Of a DNA stretch of 64,000 bases, positions 1-13,124 are shown one piece after another (within the stretch, counting starts at the first letter, position 1; each line of letters opens with the position of its first letter). This stretch comes from Actinernus sp. WN-2022. Lineage: Eukaryota; Cnidaria; Anthozoa; Actiniaria; Actinernidae. The stretch covers positions 769,001 to 833,000 of the forward strand of contig JAOWCC010000553.1 of assembly GCA_030867875.1 (NCBI GenBank). The letters run 5' to 3'. The position numbers were made by a program, and so were the translations under genes. Under the pieces are notes generated by a model, which was given only the letters and a program-made list of their open reading frames with translations, was not told where the DNA came from and made no database searches.

Positions 1-1337
1 TGAGGGACAAAGCCATAGCGAACACCTATATAAATGACAAAGGAAGGGCACAGAAATCAAAGGCCTTAAAAGCCAGTGACAGCGATTTGCAGGAGTCTGA
101 AGGTCCTGAAACAGCACGGCAAATAGCGAGATCGTGGTGTTGGTTTCAAGCGATTCAGAGTTTTAATATGTTTCCATCTAAGCTTTCTTGGAAACAAATC
201 TTCTCTCGGCTGGTTCCTATCAATTCTTCCTTATGTTCAGATGTGAACCACTCGACACTCTGTCTGAACTTATCGGGTTTTGCGTACCCTGTTCCAGAGG
301 TGCTCAGGTACGGATATACTGTAATGTGCCGCTATCGAAGGAGTTATGATTCACGAAGGAGTTTTGTTTTGCGAGACTCGATTTCAGCTGGTCGCGCCTC
401 GCTCAACCGACGATTTCGAGCCTCTGGTATCCAGGGTAGGTTTCGCGAGGCTCGTAGTCGTATGCATTGTTTGGCCTAGCTTGTTTTGCTTCTTTCCAAG
501 CTAAGGGCATCCTGCTGGAGCTTAGCCTTGCTGGAGCATTTAGCCCTGCTTGCTTTTGGAAGACATAAGACCAATAACCCATGGATCGAGGGTAGAAAAA
601 CGTTTCTCAATAAACATGAAATGAATTTATGCTAGCTTTCCCCACACTTTTGTTACGGGCGAGTGAGCACATGTCATGTGTTAATAGACCTGCTGTCAAT
701 CAAACATAACCTTTTACTTCCGGTTAAAAACTTCCATTTTTTAACAGTTTTTGGTATGTGAAAAATTGCTACCAAAATTTAGCCTGAATTTGGCTGAAAT
801 TCAGGCTAGCCAAAACTATATTTCTGTGAGAAAATAGTTTTCCCCATTTTTAAAATGTTAAAGGAAATGTGAGATCTTCGTATCACTGTATCTTGGTATC
901 TCCGTATCATTGTATCTTGTAACACGTTATATACCAAGCCCTAAAGGACGCCATGACTAAAGTCCAGTCTGCATTCTTTGTCACGTGACATTTATGGCGC
1001 GAAAATGGAAGGCCGGTGCATTGCTGACTTTTTCGTAAATTTTCTGTAAATATTTTCCTTATTATTTTTTACCCCTTGCAATTTTTGGTCGTTACTCGTT
1101 TTCTAATTTTTTTACTTCTTGCAATTATTGGTCGTTACTCGTTTTCTCGTTACTCCGTTACTCATTACTCGTTACTGCGTTACTCGTTTTAGTAACACCC
1201 TATCAAAACCAAATGTGCTAGGAAATAGTTGTGACGTGATTCATGATTTACCGCACGCGTTACGTCACTTTCGTATTCCACAGAACAGACTTTTGTTCAG
1301 AGATACACAGCTACGTACTATACAAGATTTCGAGTTG
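1..1337. other. AT-rich host DNA, no gene recognised
   Basis: Open frames here, such as one at 87-479, show no recognisable domain and have ordinary AT-rich host composition. A short run of gttactcg-type direct repeats lies at about 1130-1190. I see no coding gene, RNA gene or clear promoter. Confidence 0.5.
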
Positions 1338-1700
1338 GACTAAATGTCGCGGGTCGAGGGTTGTGGGTATAGATACCAGTGCGGGGCGGGTAGAGGTTAA
1401 AAGTGGCAAACAAACCGATTGACAATCGATTGTAGGTGGTGGAAAATAAAATTTACAAACAGGTTTTGCTAATAACGCTATCAATCTTGTACTTAATCAA
1501 CTCAAAATATTTCAGTTGGCACTTATTTTGATACCTATTTAGATTTTTTATATGTTTATCGAGCCCGCACCTCTATCCGCAGACACATCCTCTACCCTGC
1601 TTGAACCCGCCCCGCACCTACTGGTGATCCTCTACCCGCACCCTCTACCCGCAGCCACACCCGCACCTACCGGCGATCCTCGACCCGCGACGTTTAGTCA
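1338..1700. repeat. MITE-like inverted-repeat element (GTCGCGGGTCGAGG ends)
   Basis: The left end reads GACTAAATGTCGCGGGTCGAG, and the right end is its near-perfect reverse complement at 1680-1700. Inside are several direct copies of ctacccgcac-type motifs. It is about 360 bp, with no coding capacity and GC-richer ends than its surroundings, which fits a non-autonomous DNA transposon. The superfamily cannot be told by eye. Confidence 0.6.
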
Positions 1701-2045
1701 AACTCACATAGTTTGGCTATAAACGTCCCAGTGTGCCGTCAGCCAATGTCGAACTCGATCAGTAATAAATGATAAATAAATGATAAGAATCAACACCGTT
1801 TTATTTTTATTTACTTTTACCATTATTTAAAAAGCCGACGAATTAAAATTAGACATCTGAAACCAAAGCCCGATTTATACGAAAAGCAATTTGGGCACGG
1901 CACTCTTTCAATTTTGGCGCGAGGGACCTGCACTCTTTATTTACAAGTCAAAAATCAGGAGTCCCGATAACTTAGGTCCCAGAGTAAACGGCCCGCGGGC
2001 AGCAATCTAGGAGTGCCGTGTCCAATGTTTGTCCTGTCAATTGGG

Positions 2046-2257
2046 CTCAAGCCTAGCCTGCTAACAGGCTCTCGTTTTTTTTCGGAAATGTTAGTTTTCG
2101 GGTCGAGTTTGGGTTACCTGTGCGCCGAACGAGGCCCGGAGCCGAGTTCTGACACACTCGCCTCCGCCTCGCTCGACCCACAGGTAACCCAACCAGTTTC
2201 CACCCAAAACAAATATTTCCAAAAAAAACCGAGAGCCTGTTAGCAGGCTAGCTCAAG
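2046..2257. repeat. MITE with CTAGCCTGCTAACAGGCTC ends and 6-bp target duplication
   Basis: About 200 bp lie between two copies of CTCAAG (2046-2051 and 2252-2257), which look like a target-site duplication. The outer inverted repeats begin CTAGCCTGCTAACAGG. A second inner inverted repeat (gggttacctgtg / cacaggtaaccc) makes a nested foldback. It has no coding capacity. Confidence 0.75.
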
Positions 2258-3752
2258 TCGTGCCACTGCCGTGCCCAGTTTAATTCAGTTTAACACGGCA
2301 GTAGCACGGCGTTTGAAACGTGCCTTAGAGTCTTTATTAATTTAGTACAAACTTATGTAGTGACAATTTGTTAGTATTGTCAGGAGCGTAGCTAGCGTCC
2401 ATCTCACATACTATATATTTGAGTTGGCGTATTTACACTTTGCGCTATTTAGAGAACCAGCTTTCATCGTTTTATAGACGATGTACCGCATTGTTAATAT
2501 TTCTTTTGCTCGGGTGCGAAAACTGAACGCATGACCGAACGGTACAGGCTATTATCTCCGCCGTTATCTTTTTTTTCTAACAAAGAAAAGTATTTATTCT
2601 TGAAAAAAATAATAAAAAAATTCGAAAACACATTTGTTCGTTGAAAAAAAAATGCCCAAGGTTTAAATACGACAGTCCAACCACTAATCGCTTCCGCTTC
2701 CGGTTAACCGCGTGGCTCTGGGTATGAGGTGATCATGTGACATGCGACTCTATTTTGGCATGCCGGTCGATTTGAGTTCTCTTGAAATTCTCTTCTTTTT
2801 CGCCTCTTCTTATCTCCTAAATACAGCCTAAAGGTACTCGCAGGTAAGCTACTATGCATTTTTATGTATCTTACGTGTTTTGGGAATGTTTGTTACGCTT
2901 TCGAACCAAAACTGGCCGGTTTTAATCCGCGTGTTTGCTGCAAGGAATGATCCCTCGTTTTAATATCTGACACTGACAGTATTCTCTAATAATTCTGCGT
3001 GCACACGAATGAGAACAGATTTAGGGAGACACAGTTGGGATAAGAACATATGTACGTGTTATGCAGTGTGGCTGTGCTGTTATAAAGGAATCTGTCCGAC
3101 TGTCGTAAACTTCACGACTTCAGTCGTTCTCAGAATTTCCAGATTGTTCTTTTGCTCGTGTAGTGCGAACTACTGCATTGAAAAATAGTCCAAGAAATTA
3201 TGTCGGTGAATTTTCCATGGTTCGCACGGGCCTTGAAAAGTCCTTGAAAACACTGCCAGGGCCTTGAAAAGTCCTTGCATTTTTACCAAAACTCCTTGAA
3301 TTTTGTTGAAACCTAAAACAGCCTCATTTTTGCCTCCAAAAGGCAAAAGATAGTTAGAGCAGCACTGAATTGATTCATCGTGCAAACAAGTCAACGAAAG
3401 GGTCTTATATCGGGTCTAAATTGCGTACAGTTTCGAGGTCATTTATGTGAACCTGTAGAAAACACAGAAAACAAGTCCTTGAAAAGTGTGGATTGTCCTA
3501 GAAGAAAAAGTTCTGAATTTTGTATGAACCATGGTTTTCATTAAGAACTGTTCTAAAGTACCCATCCACTCCGCACTCGTAATATAATCTGTGAAATCAC
3601 CGCGAAACTGTTTGTTGTTTGAATGATGAATCCAAGTAGATATTTTCCAAGGGTCAGGGATGGATAATTATATTTTTGTAGGGGGGGGGGCCCAAAATAA
3701 TTATTATTGCAGAGGATTGGAATAGAATAAAAAAAATCTTCACAAGAAACCC
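2258..3752. other. No gene recognised
   Basis: AT-rich host DNA. It holds short direct repeats of ccttgaaaagtccttg at about 3230-3300 and again near 3475, and a G homopolymer at about 3681-3691. A GCAGGTAAG donor-like sequence at about 2840 could end a 5-prime host exon, but no coding frame supports it. Confidence 0.45.
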
Positions 3753-4059
3753 TATATCATTATGACGTCACGGCTTGTTTATGAGGGGGACAGAATCGAC
3801 TTGAACAATAGAATTTTTACTAAATCTGCTCTGCTGAGAAAAATTTCACTTCGAATTGTCTGGTTTCCAGATATCAGCTGTATCAATGTTTATCCCACAA
3901 TATTTACCGTATTTGGTGGCTGTTACCGCTATTCTACATTCTACAAAATGCATTTGATAGCTATTTCCTTTGTATTGTTGCTGTTTTGTCCCCCTCCCAC
4001 GACCGTGATCCTTAGCGTTTAAACAATAGATTGTTTTGATTTGACGTCATAATGATATA
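3753..4059. repeat. Short inverted-repeat element, TATATCATTATGACGTCA ends
   Basis: An 18-bp sequence at 3753-3770 is repeated as its reverse complement at 4042-4059, about 300 bp apart. The interior has no recognisable protein. This fits a MITE or a TIR remnant. The palindromic TGACGTCA cores are also CRE-like, so chance pairing of two such sites is a weaker alternative. Confidence 0.5.
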
Positions 4060-4251
4060 CATGTAGGTCAATTGTTATTGGGTACTTTGTATTTTGACTA
4101 TGAAATATCAGATTTGTTATTAACCTGAACTGAACTTGTGTTTATATTTAAGTGATACAACATCTACAAAAACATTCAAGCCTACAATAGTTGTTTCTCC
4201 TTAGTAATTTGTGAATTTTCAGAACAGTTTGGATTAAATTGTCTTACATGT

Positions 4252-5450
4252 GTAGTACCGATGAGAACTTACCTCCACTTAAATGTTCCCTCGGGTTCAC
4301 TTTAGTCAATGCAAAGTGAACGCAGGGTTTGCTTGCATTTGCTCAAGCGAACCCTGCTACATTGTATCTCTGAGCGAACCCTGCTACATTGTATCTCTGA
4401 GCGAACACTGCAAACTCTGAGTGAACCCAGCAAACTTTGAGCATACCCAGCAAACTATAAGCAAACCCTGCAAACTATAAGCAAACTCTGCATGATCGAG
4501 CATGAGTACGAACCAGCGAACTCTTGAGGCTGAGCGAACAGCAAATGTATATTTATTTAGTGAACAACAAACCCAGCAAATGCAACTAATCTTAGGAATA
4601 ATTTGGAAGGTTAAATGGAAAAGAGATGTAAAGCATTCGTAGATGAGAAAGCAAAACTATTACCGACAGAAACGGCTGATAATTTTTCGCAATGATTGGA
4701 AGAAAATCTTAATTAGTCTGAGAAGTCGGAAGTAAACATGGCAAGTTAATCATAAACTTCTCAACATTCCCCCGCAAATGTTTATAATGCTGCTCGAGAA
4801 CAGTTTGTCAACACTATTTTCACCAGTGAGAGCACAGCTGAAGCTCACTGCTACAAGATGAAGAAATTTAGAGAAGTTGGAGAAGTGAATAAATAAAGGT
4901 ATCAAAGCAGATTAAAACAAAAACATGACTGACATGGGAATGGAAGTCGCAATCACAGCGAGGCCAAATTAATTCAAAGTCTTCGCAAGCTTGGTATTTG
5001 AGTTTATAATTGTATAAAACAATAAAACCACTCTGAATCATCTAAGAGCTGCTTCAAGGTGTCAAAAGATAAGATGGGAAGGAAAAGATGTTGAAAGAGA
5101 GGCAGAAGTTTGCAAAGTTAAGTCTTTGTTTTGACATTTATTTTAATGTGTTCAGCACGTGCTTGGGTGCATAACTTCGTTTGCGAGCAGAAGTCTCGAC
5201 ATTTTTATTAAATTATGTGTTTCTTAAACATTTTGAGCTAGTCCTTGTTTTATGCAAGTTTTAACTCTCATGATTCATCACAGTTTGCTAGGCCTTGAGC
5301 GAACTCCCACTGGCCCGAGCGCTCGCTCAAGGGTTCACTTTGTTCGTGGGGTTCACTTAGAGCGAATGCAAGCAAACCCTTGGGCACACCCTGGGTTTCC
5401 TCGAAAGCAAACCCGGACGCACTGGAGGTAAGTTCTGGTCGGTACTGTAC
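4252..5450. mobile_element. Non-autonomous DNA transposon, about 1.2 kb
   Basis: The ends are inverted copies: left GTAGTACCGATGAGAACTTA and right, read on the other strand, GTACAGTACCGACCAGAACT, both followed by CCTCCA. Subterminal repeats such as gagcgaaccctgc and gcaaaccctgcaaactata crowd the left 300 bp, and related copies lie at 5290-5400. No transposase is seen. Subterminal repeat clusters are typical transposase-binding arrays. Confidence 0.6.
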
Positions 5451-7984
5451 AGCAATGTTTCGTGTTGATAAACATTACAATTGTTATGCTAATGTGCCAA
5501 CCGTGATTTCAAAAAGCCACTTTGTGCCAGGAACCAATGTATCTCTGGTTGGCACATTAATGACAATGGATGATGTGGCAGTGAACATCGCTATATTTGG
5601 ATGTGTATAATGTTAATTTTTTTTAAATAAATACAATTAGTTTTGAATTTTCACACTGGGCCCCAGTCCTTTTGTAGTTTATTATTAGCCATTTCATAAA
5701 AAAGGACTGGGGCTGAGTGTGCTAAATTAAACAAGAGCCCATCTGGGCTTCCACTCGGGCCACATGAGATTGACGATGAAATACACTTTCATTTGAAATG
5801 CTCTTAGTAATAACCAAAGGGAATAATTATTTTTGTTTTTCTCGTATGTAAATTAAAGAAGTTGACATTTTAATTTAAATACTACTTATTCAAGTAACAC
5901 ACATTAGTCTTCTGTTCTGTTATACTGCAGTTTCCGATTGTCTCAAATGTATGTTTATATTTGTACCATATTATAAGTTGTATCCTGTCCATCCTGTGAT
6001 GGAGCTAGCTATGTCAATTTGTGTGCCTCTATGTCACTTTATCTGCTGTTCTTGCTATAGCGATACCACTGTTTGTAAACACGACGTCATTTATATATTT
6101 GCATATATAATGTGGTTGGCAAAAAAAACGCGTGTTTGTATGACTTGTATGGACTGTATGGGAACTAGTGATTTGGGACTCACAAAATACATCTAAAGTC
6201 TCAATTCTGCTTCCAAGTCCAAACATGGTTATCAAGCTAAATGAAGGATTCTTCATTTTCCCCATATTAACAGACATGTAACAGTATCTTAATCCAGTAG
6301 ACTCTCTCTAGCTAGGTTATTCTGTCGTAAAACATGCCTTAGCTGTGTAGTTGCATGACCTGACCCAAACTGTCAACAGTTTTACCATTGACAGATTGCC
6401 TAGTGTTATGCCAGAGAATAGATTTCTGACAATGACTCATCGATCTATCTCTCCTTGTCTCGTGATGACAACAAGAGGCCAAGTACAACCTCAACAACAA
6501 GTCTTTAAAATAACACATGTAATGTTCATTTTAACTTCCTCCCAGTGATTTAGCATTCAGTTTTGAACTGTATCAGTAGCTTTACATATTTACTGGCAGC
6601 TACCACAGCAGTGTTATGCATGTATCAGTGGATTCCCCCAGGGGTCGGGTACCCTGGGGTTTGTCCAAATGCCCAATCAAACCCCCTGGTATAGGGCACA
6701 ACAAATAGTAAAAATTCATACAAGGTTGGTCCCCTTGGTTCCTAATCCATGGACGAAAGTGAGGCCCCCCCCCCCCCTCCCCCCACCAATGGGCAACAAA
6801 CAATTAATTCTGACAAGGTTCCCATGGATCCACCCCTGATGGAATCTGCTGATACATGCATTATTTACCCATCCATTTACAACAACAATAAAAAAATATT
6901 TTTTTAAGCAGCAGTCATGATTATGTTTTATGTTGTATGTAATCTACTGGATTTAGCCTTGTATATTTATAATATATAAAATGTATATAGTGGCACCAAG
7001 GGAACTAGTACTACTAACAGAAGAGAGAGTCAATGTATTTAGCATGGTATTGCTATAATTGGGGACAAATATATTTACTCTCTATAATTATCTATACAAC
7101 TATATAATTCCACTACACTTGAGGGTGGTCACTACCAGAGATTTGGTTGCATTCTCAGTGTTGGCCTACAATTTAACATTGTGATCCAAGAAGACACAAA
7201 GCTTTTAGAACCATTTGCAGATGTCAGAGCAAAGGCATTGTACATCAAGTGTCAGTCAAGTGTCAGTCAAGTGTTGGTGTAGTACCACTTCTCCCAGTCA
7301 GTATTTTAAGGTCCTTTATACCTGGATTTGAACTCTGACTACCGGTACCTCCTGCACAACAGACTGGCACTTAACCACTGAGCTTACTGGTTCTGTGATG
7401 GGCCAAATTTTGTTCAGATAAAATTAATCGAATTCTATTAAAAATACATCTGAGACATTGAATAAATGTAGTCCATAGAGTTTTAGCATAGTTTTTGTCA
7501 TAAATAAATGTTATTATTATAGCCAGAGAATAATACTGGTTCACTACTCAATCATGCTCTTGCGATAAGTGATAATGGATATATAATGAACTACAACTGC
7601 CAAATGCTGCACATTTGCCCGGGGGGAGGTGTGTTGTTAATTCTCTGCTCCCCTAGTACATTTTATATATGTAATTTAATAGTTTTCTTTTTCTCGTATG
7701 TTGACCTTTTAATTTAAACACTACTTATTCGTTTAACACACTGCATTTGAGCAGGCATATATTCATTGTTTTGAACCCGAGAATTAACCGTACTACCGTA
7801 CTTCATGGTCCCTTTCTTTAGTAGTGGGTTGTCGGTCAGGTGATTGTAAACTCTCGTCATTTAGCACAGAAAATGTATTCTGATGAATAGGGATCGGGTT
7901 GTCATGTAAGAAATATGGCTCTTGAACAAACTGATAAGCTTCAGTAGGTTGGGTAGTCTCGGAACATTGTCTTCTTTTTTGTAT
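5451..7984. other. No gene recognised
   Basis: AT-rich host DNA with short unconvincing frames. A C homopolymer tract lies at about 6764-6776. There is a duplicated tcaagtgtcagtcaagtgt motif near 7248-7270. I see no supported gene. Confidence 0.45.
5652..5721. repeat. Foldback hairpin, GGCCCCAGTCCTTTT family
   Basis: cacactgggccccagtcctt is followed 30 bases later by its reverse complement, giving a stem of about 24 bp with few mismatches. A single related arm (acactaggtcccagtccttt) recurs near 9625. This suggests a small foldback element family in the host. Confidence 0.65.
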
Positions 7985-9105
7985 TCTTGATTCTTTTTTT
8001 TTAAGTTTGAAAGTCTGATCTCAGCTTTATTAAATCCGCTTTCAACTCGCCATTTTCAACTTCTAGGTCGATAATATATTCGAGATGACAGCATCTTGAT
8101 TTCGGTCTTGTATATATTATCTTGCTGCACTAATTTGTCTTCCAAATGACTGAGTTTGGTTTCTTGATTTGTGTTTTGATGTGACGAGAATAAGAATTCA
8201 TTACGCATATCAGTTAGGTCAGCCTCCATGTTACAAATCAAGGTCGTTAAAGCAGCGAGAGAGTTCTTGTTGCGGGCTAACAAATATTTTTATCCTCGTG
8301 AAGAATCTAAATAATTCCGTCTCTTCCGGTTTGAATTTGACTCATGTGTATGTTGCTTTTGGAGTTTCAAGGATATGTTGATCCCAAACTACAGGCTCTT
8401 GGGGTTTTTCATTGACTTGTGAACTTGCAGGCTCTGTAATTTGTTTTGTTTTCTTAGTATAACATAAAGTGTTGAACATGTTCATGTTATCAAGCATGTT
8501 GCGCGTGACTTCTGTTTCTTCGTTCATCAAGTTCTCTACTTTCATCTGTAATCTGGGAAACTCAATCTTTGCCCATGCCTTGGCACATAACTATTCCTGT
8601 TGTTAAGTAGACGTGGATGATTATAAGTAAAATCCTTCGACAGCTTGTACCGTTTCCGCTAGGTCAATATCCTCGCTGGAACGAAATAACTTGATCTCAA
8701 TACTCTCTGATCCAACTTACGGTAAATTTAAATCTCTGACAGTTTTTAAGAGACTCATAATATTGGACTTGAAGTGCCTTCACCCAAAATAAGATGTTCT
8801 CCTCGGATGTTTTAAATGCAGCACAGCGAGCCGATGGCTTATAGATTCCAATATCTATTTCTTCGAATTTTAGCTTTCAGGATCTTGGTCCCTACACTGG
8901 CTTCAGGTCGTCGTACGTGTCGTATAATAAAATCACTGGCCATCTGGATAAAAAACGCGGTCCTTTGGCTCCGACAATAGCGCCAGTTGAAATATCCTGA
9001 GCCTGTTGGAAGGCTTTCGCACGAGTGAAGTTAAATAAAACATTAAACTGGCTTACATTTGAGAGATGAGACTCCAAATTAGAGAGAAAGTTCCTCCGGG
9101 TCCTC
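7985..9105 (-). pseudogene. Decayed coding remnant with coiled-coil segment, unrecognised
   Basis: Minus-strand fragments occur in several frames. An ATG at about 9103 starts a short acidic peptide (MAEDPEELSL) that ends in a stop. Later pieces at 8892-9077 and 8342-8545 are polar. A segment at 8056-8283 has heptad-like leucines (ETKLSHLEDKLVQQ) predicting a coiled coil. The order and style resemble a LINE ORF1 or a small host coiled-coil gene broken by stops and frameshifts, but I cannot assign a family. Intact splicing that I failed to resolve is an alternative. Confidence 0.35.
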
Positions 9106-10385
9106 CGCCATCTTGCTTTACTGTATTCAATTATGTAAATAAATTAACCTGGCGATTGTTGCGTGATCAGCACAGTGCAATCTGATTGGTGTGAATTTGA
9201 CCTTTAACGCATGCGCATAAATTTTGCGACACCCAACAAAAAAAAACAAAAAAAACGACTTGCATTTTAAGACTCGGTGCTGCCACAGGCAGCCCGAGTA
9301 ATGAATGCAAAACTAATTGTATTTATAAAAAAAATGAATCCCACCACAAGAAAAACCATATGGAAATTGTGTGTGTACCGAGTTTGACGATATTTGAGTA
9401 AAATAAGAACTGACTAGGAAGTGTTTGAAAATTTGGAGGATGGCATCCCCCCAAACCATACTGCTCTTATTTTTGTGATGTTTAAATGCTTGCTATTCAG
9501 TTCTTATTTACTCAACATCTTCAAACTTGTTAAACATGCTAAATTCTGTGTAATATTTCTTGTGGTGGGGTTCATTTAAAAATGTAAAATAACTTATGAA
9601 TTCTACTAGATTCAGTTAAATTTACACACTAGGTCCCAGTCCTTTTAGAGTTCAGTAGTTATGGAAGAATATTGTTATTGGATGAATATCCAACAAATGT
9701 TAATATAATTTACAAATGCCAATATTAATGTGAAAGTTTTCTCAACAAAAATAGACAATGGACCATTCATTTTTATCAGGTGGGGGAGCCATGAGGAAAT
9801 GTGATTTTTTGAGGGGGTCAAGAGAAAAAAATATGTAATTGTGGGGGGGGGGGGGGGGGGGGGACACATACTCTAAAAAAGTCTCTAGTCTTCTCTCTTT
9901 CCTTTAATTTTGCCTCAAAATTCAGGATGACCTAAATCAGTGTTCCTTCCACACAATACATATTATTTATACATACATACCGTAGCTACCACTGCCTGAT
10001 GTGGAATGACAATATTCAAACATCAAAGTTATGTCATAACAGCAGCAGAGATCTCCAGTATGATTCCTTAGTACTTTCTAGTAGTATAGCAAACACAGAT
10101 GAAGCAAATGCATTTTCTAAAATGTTGAAATTGCTCAAAACAGGGTTCAAAATTAATGTTTGTGTCTAGTTGTCCCAGGGGCAACCACAAAAATATGTGA
10201 AGACTGCAAGGCTGATTGGAGGGCTGTACAATGTTCAGCCTCAGTCCACCTGTTCCATTCGATGCGTAGCATGCACAGCTTTGTTCAATAAAAAAAATCA
10301 TTAAGGCATAGTTTCACGATGCATGACCCATAGAGCCTTGAGGGTGTCTTTTCATTTGCGTGGTATTCTGCAGTTGCTCTATGTA
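9106..10385. other. No gene recognised
   Basis: AT-rich host DNA with a long G homopolymer (about 9843-9863) and one arm of the hairpin family seen at 5652. No coding sequence is supported. Confidence 0.45.
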
Positions 10386-11139
10386 CAGTCCCTGTCAAAA
10401 GTTTTTCACACCGTACGAACCACATGTGGTAGCCACATGTGTTTACCACTTTCGGTAAAATGAATGTGGCGAAATGTGGCGAAGCGAAATCGGTAACTGA
10501 ACCACTTTCGTTAAAACACAGTACAGTTTATCAGTGAGGTTATAAGAAGAAATAGGAAGGAGAGAAATGCTCTTAGCCACTTCGCGGCTTTCTCGGTACA
10601 AATCACGATCAAAACAAATACTGTAAGTTTTTCGATGATCGCACCAGGACACCGACCTGACGCTTCGCCGACAATTTGATATATCGTTTCAAAGAAGACA
10701 AAATGAGATCTAAACTTCAGCATTTTCAGTTTTAACGTTGTAAAAATCACTTTAGTCGCAAGCAGTGAACTACATGTACAAGTAACAATTTGTAGACTGT
10801 CTTGACCTGCAATGTTTGGTGAAGCGAAATCGGTGACTGAACCACTTTCGGTAAACGAAATCGGTGACTGAACCACTTTCGTTAAAACACAATCGGTGAC
10901 CGAACCACCTTCGTTAAAACACAATCGGTGACCGAACCACTTTCGTTAAAACACAATCGGTGACCGAACCACTTTCAGTAAAACGAAATCGGTGACTCTA
11001 CCACTTTCAGTAAAACGAATTCGGTCTTAAAACGAATGGAGTTTACCGAACGAAATCTACCACATGTGGTTACCGAATCTTCGTTTTACCGAAGCACATA
11101 CGGTACCGTATACGGTTGAAAAACTTTTGACAAGGACTG
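10386..11139. mobile_element. Tc1/mariner-type MITE with TA target duplication
   Basis: The element begins CAGTCCCTGTCAAAAGTTTT and ends with the inverted copy AAAACTTTTGACAAGGACTG. It is flanked on both sides by TA (10384-10385 and 11140-11141). TA duplication and CAGT-type ends are hallmarks of the Tc1/mariner superfamily. It is 754 bp, has no transposase frame, and carries a 32-bp tandem array (separate entry). It is therefore non-autonomous. Confidence 0.8.
10840..11020. repeat. 32-bp tandem repeat inside the mariner-like MITE
   Basis: About five units of a 32-bp repeat, with the recurring landmark ACAATCGGTGACCG beginning at 10889, 10921 and 10953. Each unit also carries accactttcgttaaaa. 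The units diverge towards both ends, where gttaaaac becomes gtaaaacg. Confidence 0.8.
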
Positions 11140-11141
11140 TA

Positions 11142-13124
11142 GCTAACAGATGATCGTTGAAACCAACGTTGATTGGTAAACTTTTAAATGCACTATGGTT
11201 TTGATGTAACAGATGAATGTTTGATCTACAGTAACGGATGAAGGTTTGGATGTAAAGGATGAAATTTTTTATCTAATGGCTGAATATATTAGTCAAACAG
11301 CATGGACAAAATGTCCTGTTGCTTGTGTGCGCAACCTAAGCATAAACCATAATTTCACTTTACTAGCCTCGGGTCCAATGCGGCAAGTCAACCAATTACG
11401 TGTAGGCCTGGTTACCAAGCTTGTTGAACGTTCTAACCCTGTGGCGAAGTCGCATTATTAGCAGCTTAGCTCAATTTGGACAGGTATAAACAACTTAAAA
11501 ATACCTGAAAAATAAATAAATAACAGAGAGAGGTTTATTGCAAATCTACTAGTTTAAAGTATTTTGAGTTGAATTTATGAGCAAAGATTTGACACTCACA
11601 ATGCTTGAAGAATAAGGTGAACACTTGAGAAAGCAACTGTGTTCGAACAGCTTTCTCAAAAAACTTTTTTCGAGATTTAGGCCACTATAGTCTGGGTGCA
11701 CCTTATCTATGGGTGCAGCTTATAAAAGGATCTTTACGGTACTTAACAGATGACGAATGGTCTGTCCCATTTAATGGATATCGGTTAGTGTACATTTTCC
11801 TGTGAGAGGTCACAATTTGTTTGAGTATGTGAGATCAACGTAGTAAAGTAGACATCTGTGACAAAAGGCTAAAAATCAAGTGAAAGTTTCATTGTATGTT
11901 GATAAAGAAAATAAATGGCAATGTACCTCACCAGAGCTCTGCCAGCTGTTGGCGTAGTTTGAAAGCTCTGTTGATATTCATGTTTTTTTGGCTTCTAAGT
12001 AATACCATGACAAGAGGGAAATTAGTGATTAAATTTCCCCACATGCCGAGGGAGAGTTTGTTGAAGTCCTGAGGCCACTTCGGAAATTTAATCACTGATT
12101 TCCCGAATTGTCATGGTATAACTTTGTAATACCCTGATCGCTGAGGAATGGAACAAATCTCTGAGAAGTTTAGTTTTCTCTGCCTAAACTAAAGATGTCA
12201 CAGTTGAGTTGCTTTCGAAAATGTTTTAATGCTCGATTGAATGACCTTGACTTCTCCTGGGCACAAGTGTGTTGTTTTTGAGAAGAATAGCAGTAAAACA
12301 CAATGTAATTATGTGCTTGACTAAATATTTAAAGGTCATGCATATATGGTTTTAAGTATCTCACATGGAAGAAGCGGGTTTGAACAAAGTTTGAACAGTT
12401 GTTTTGAAAAGTACTTGGCTATAAGCTGCATCCCTAACTTTGGGGAATTTATCTTCAGAATTTTCCAAAATGCTGTCGCATTTTCATAATTTGAAGCCAA
12501 TGAGCTGCATCCAAAAAGACCCCTTTGCATCATTTTTATGTATCCAAAATGGAAAATGTTTCATCCTGCAATTATGTGCTCTGGATACAACACTGTTTAA
12601 CTGTACACTGTATATATCTTCAGCATTGGTGGTAGCTATCCAGTACACTCAATCAAAACATTTTATGGGCAGTTATTTCATATTTACTTGTCTGTTGCCA
12701 AAGTACAAATGTATACTTGTTAATGAAATTTTGAGAAACATAGATTACCGGTACACTGTTCAGAAGTGATATTTTATATCCATGTCACAGAGATAATGAG
12801 CATTGTATACTTGCATGTAAAAAGCATTATTCCAAGCAAGCGATCTGATAAAGATTCTTACAGAGCTTTTAATGCCCATCCCCCCTCAAAAATATAATGG
12901 TCCATCCCTAACTGAATAAGGATAAATAAGTTAAGAATTCAAGTAGTTAAAAATAAATGCACTATAAACACAAACCCTTACTCAAACCATAAAACTTACC
13001 CTAAACATTTTACAAATAAATGCTCATGTAAAAGACTGGTTCTTGCTCACCTACACTCCTAGGACTCGCCTAAAGATGAACATTTGTCACTTTTTGAGAT
13101 TGAATAGCCACTTAGCATAGTGGT
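11142..13124. other. No gene recognised
   Basis: Host DNA with short open frames (for example 11246-11461 and 12440-12769) that show no recognisable domain or conserved motif. It contains the small foldback element at 12000-12121. Confidence 0.4.
12000..12121. repeat. Small foldback MITE, TAATACCATGACAA ends
   Basis: The left arm taataccatgacaagaggg is matched by the inverted right arm ending gaattgtcatggtata. Both arms continue into a shared aaattagtgattaaattt / aaatttaatcactgattt pairing. A partial second copy (taataccatggcagcgaggg) lies at about 13965-14010. Confidence 0.7.

Noticed and set aside
87..479. 130-codon frame at the start of the window
   Set aside because: No domain, no splice or start context, and composition like random host DNA.
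3762..4022. 86-codon frame inside the 3753-4059 inverted repeat as a gene
   Set aside because: No motif, located between MITE-like arms, atypical hydrophobic composition.
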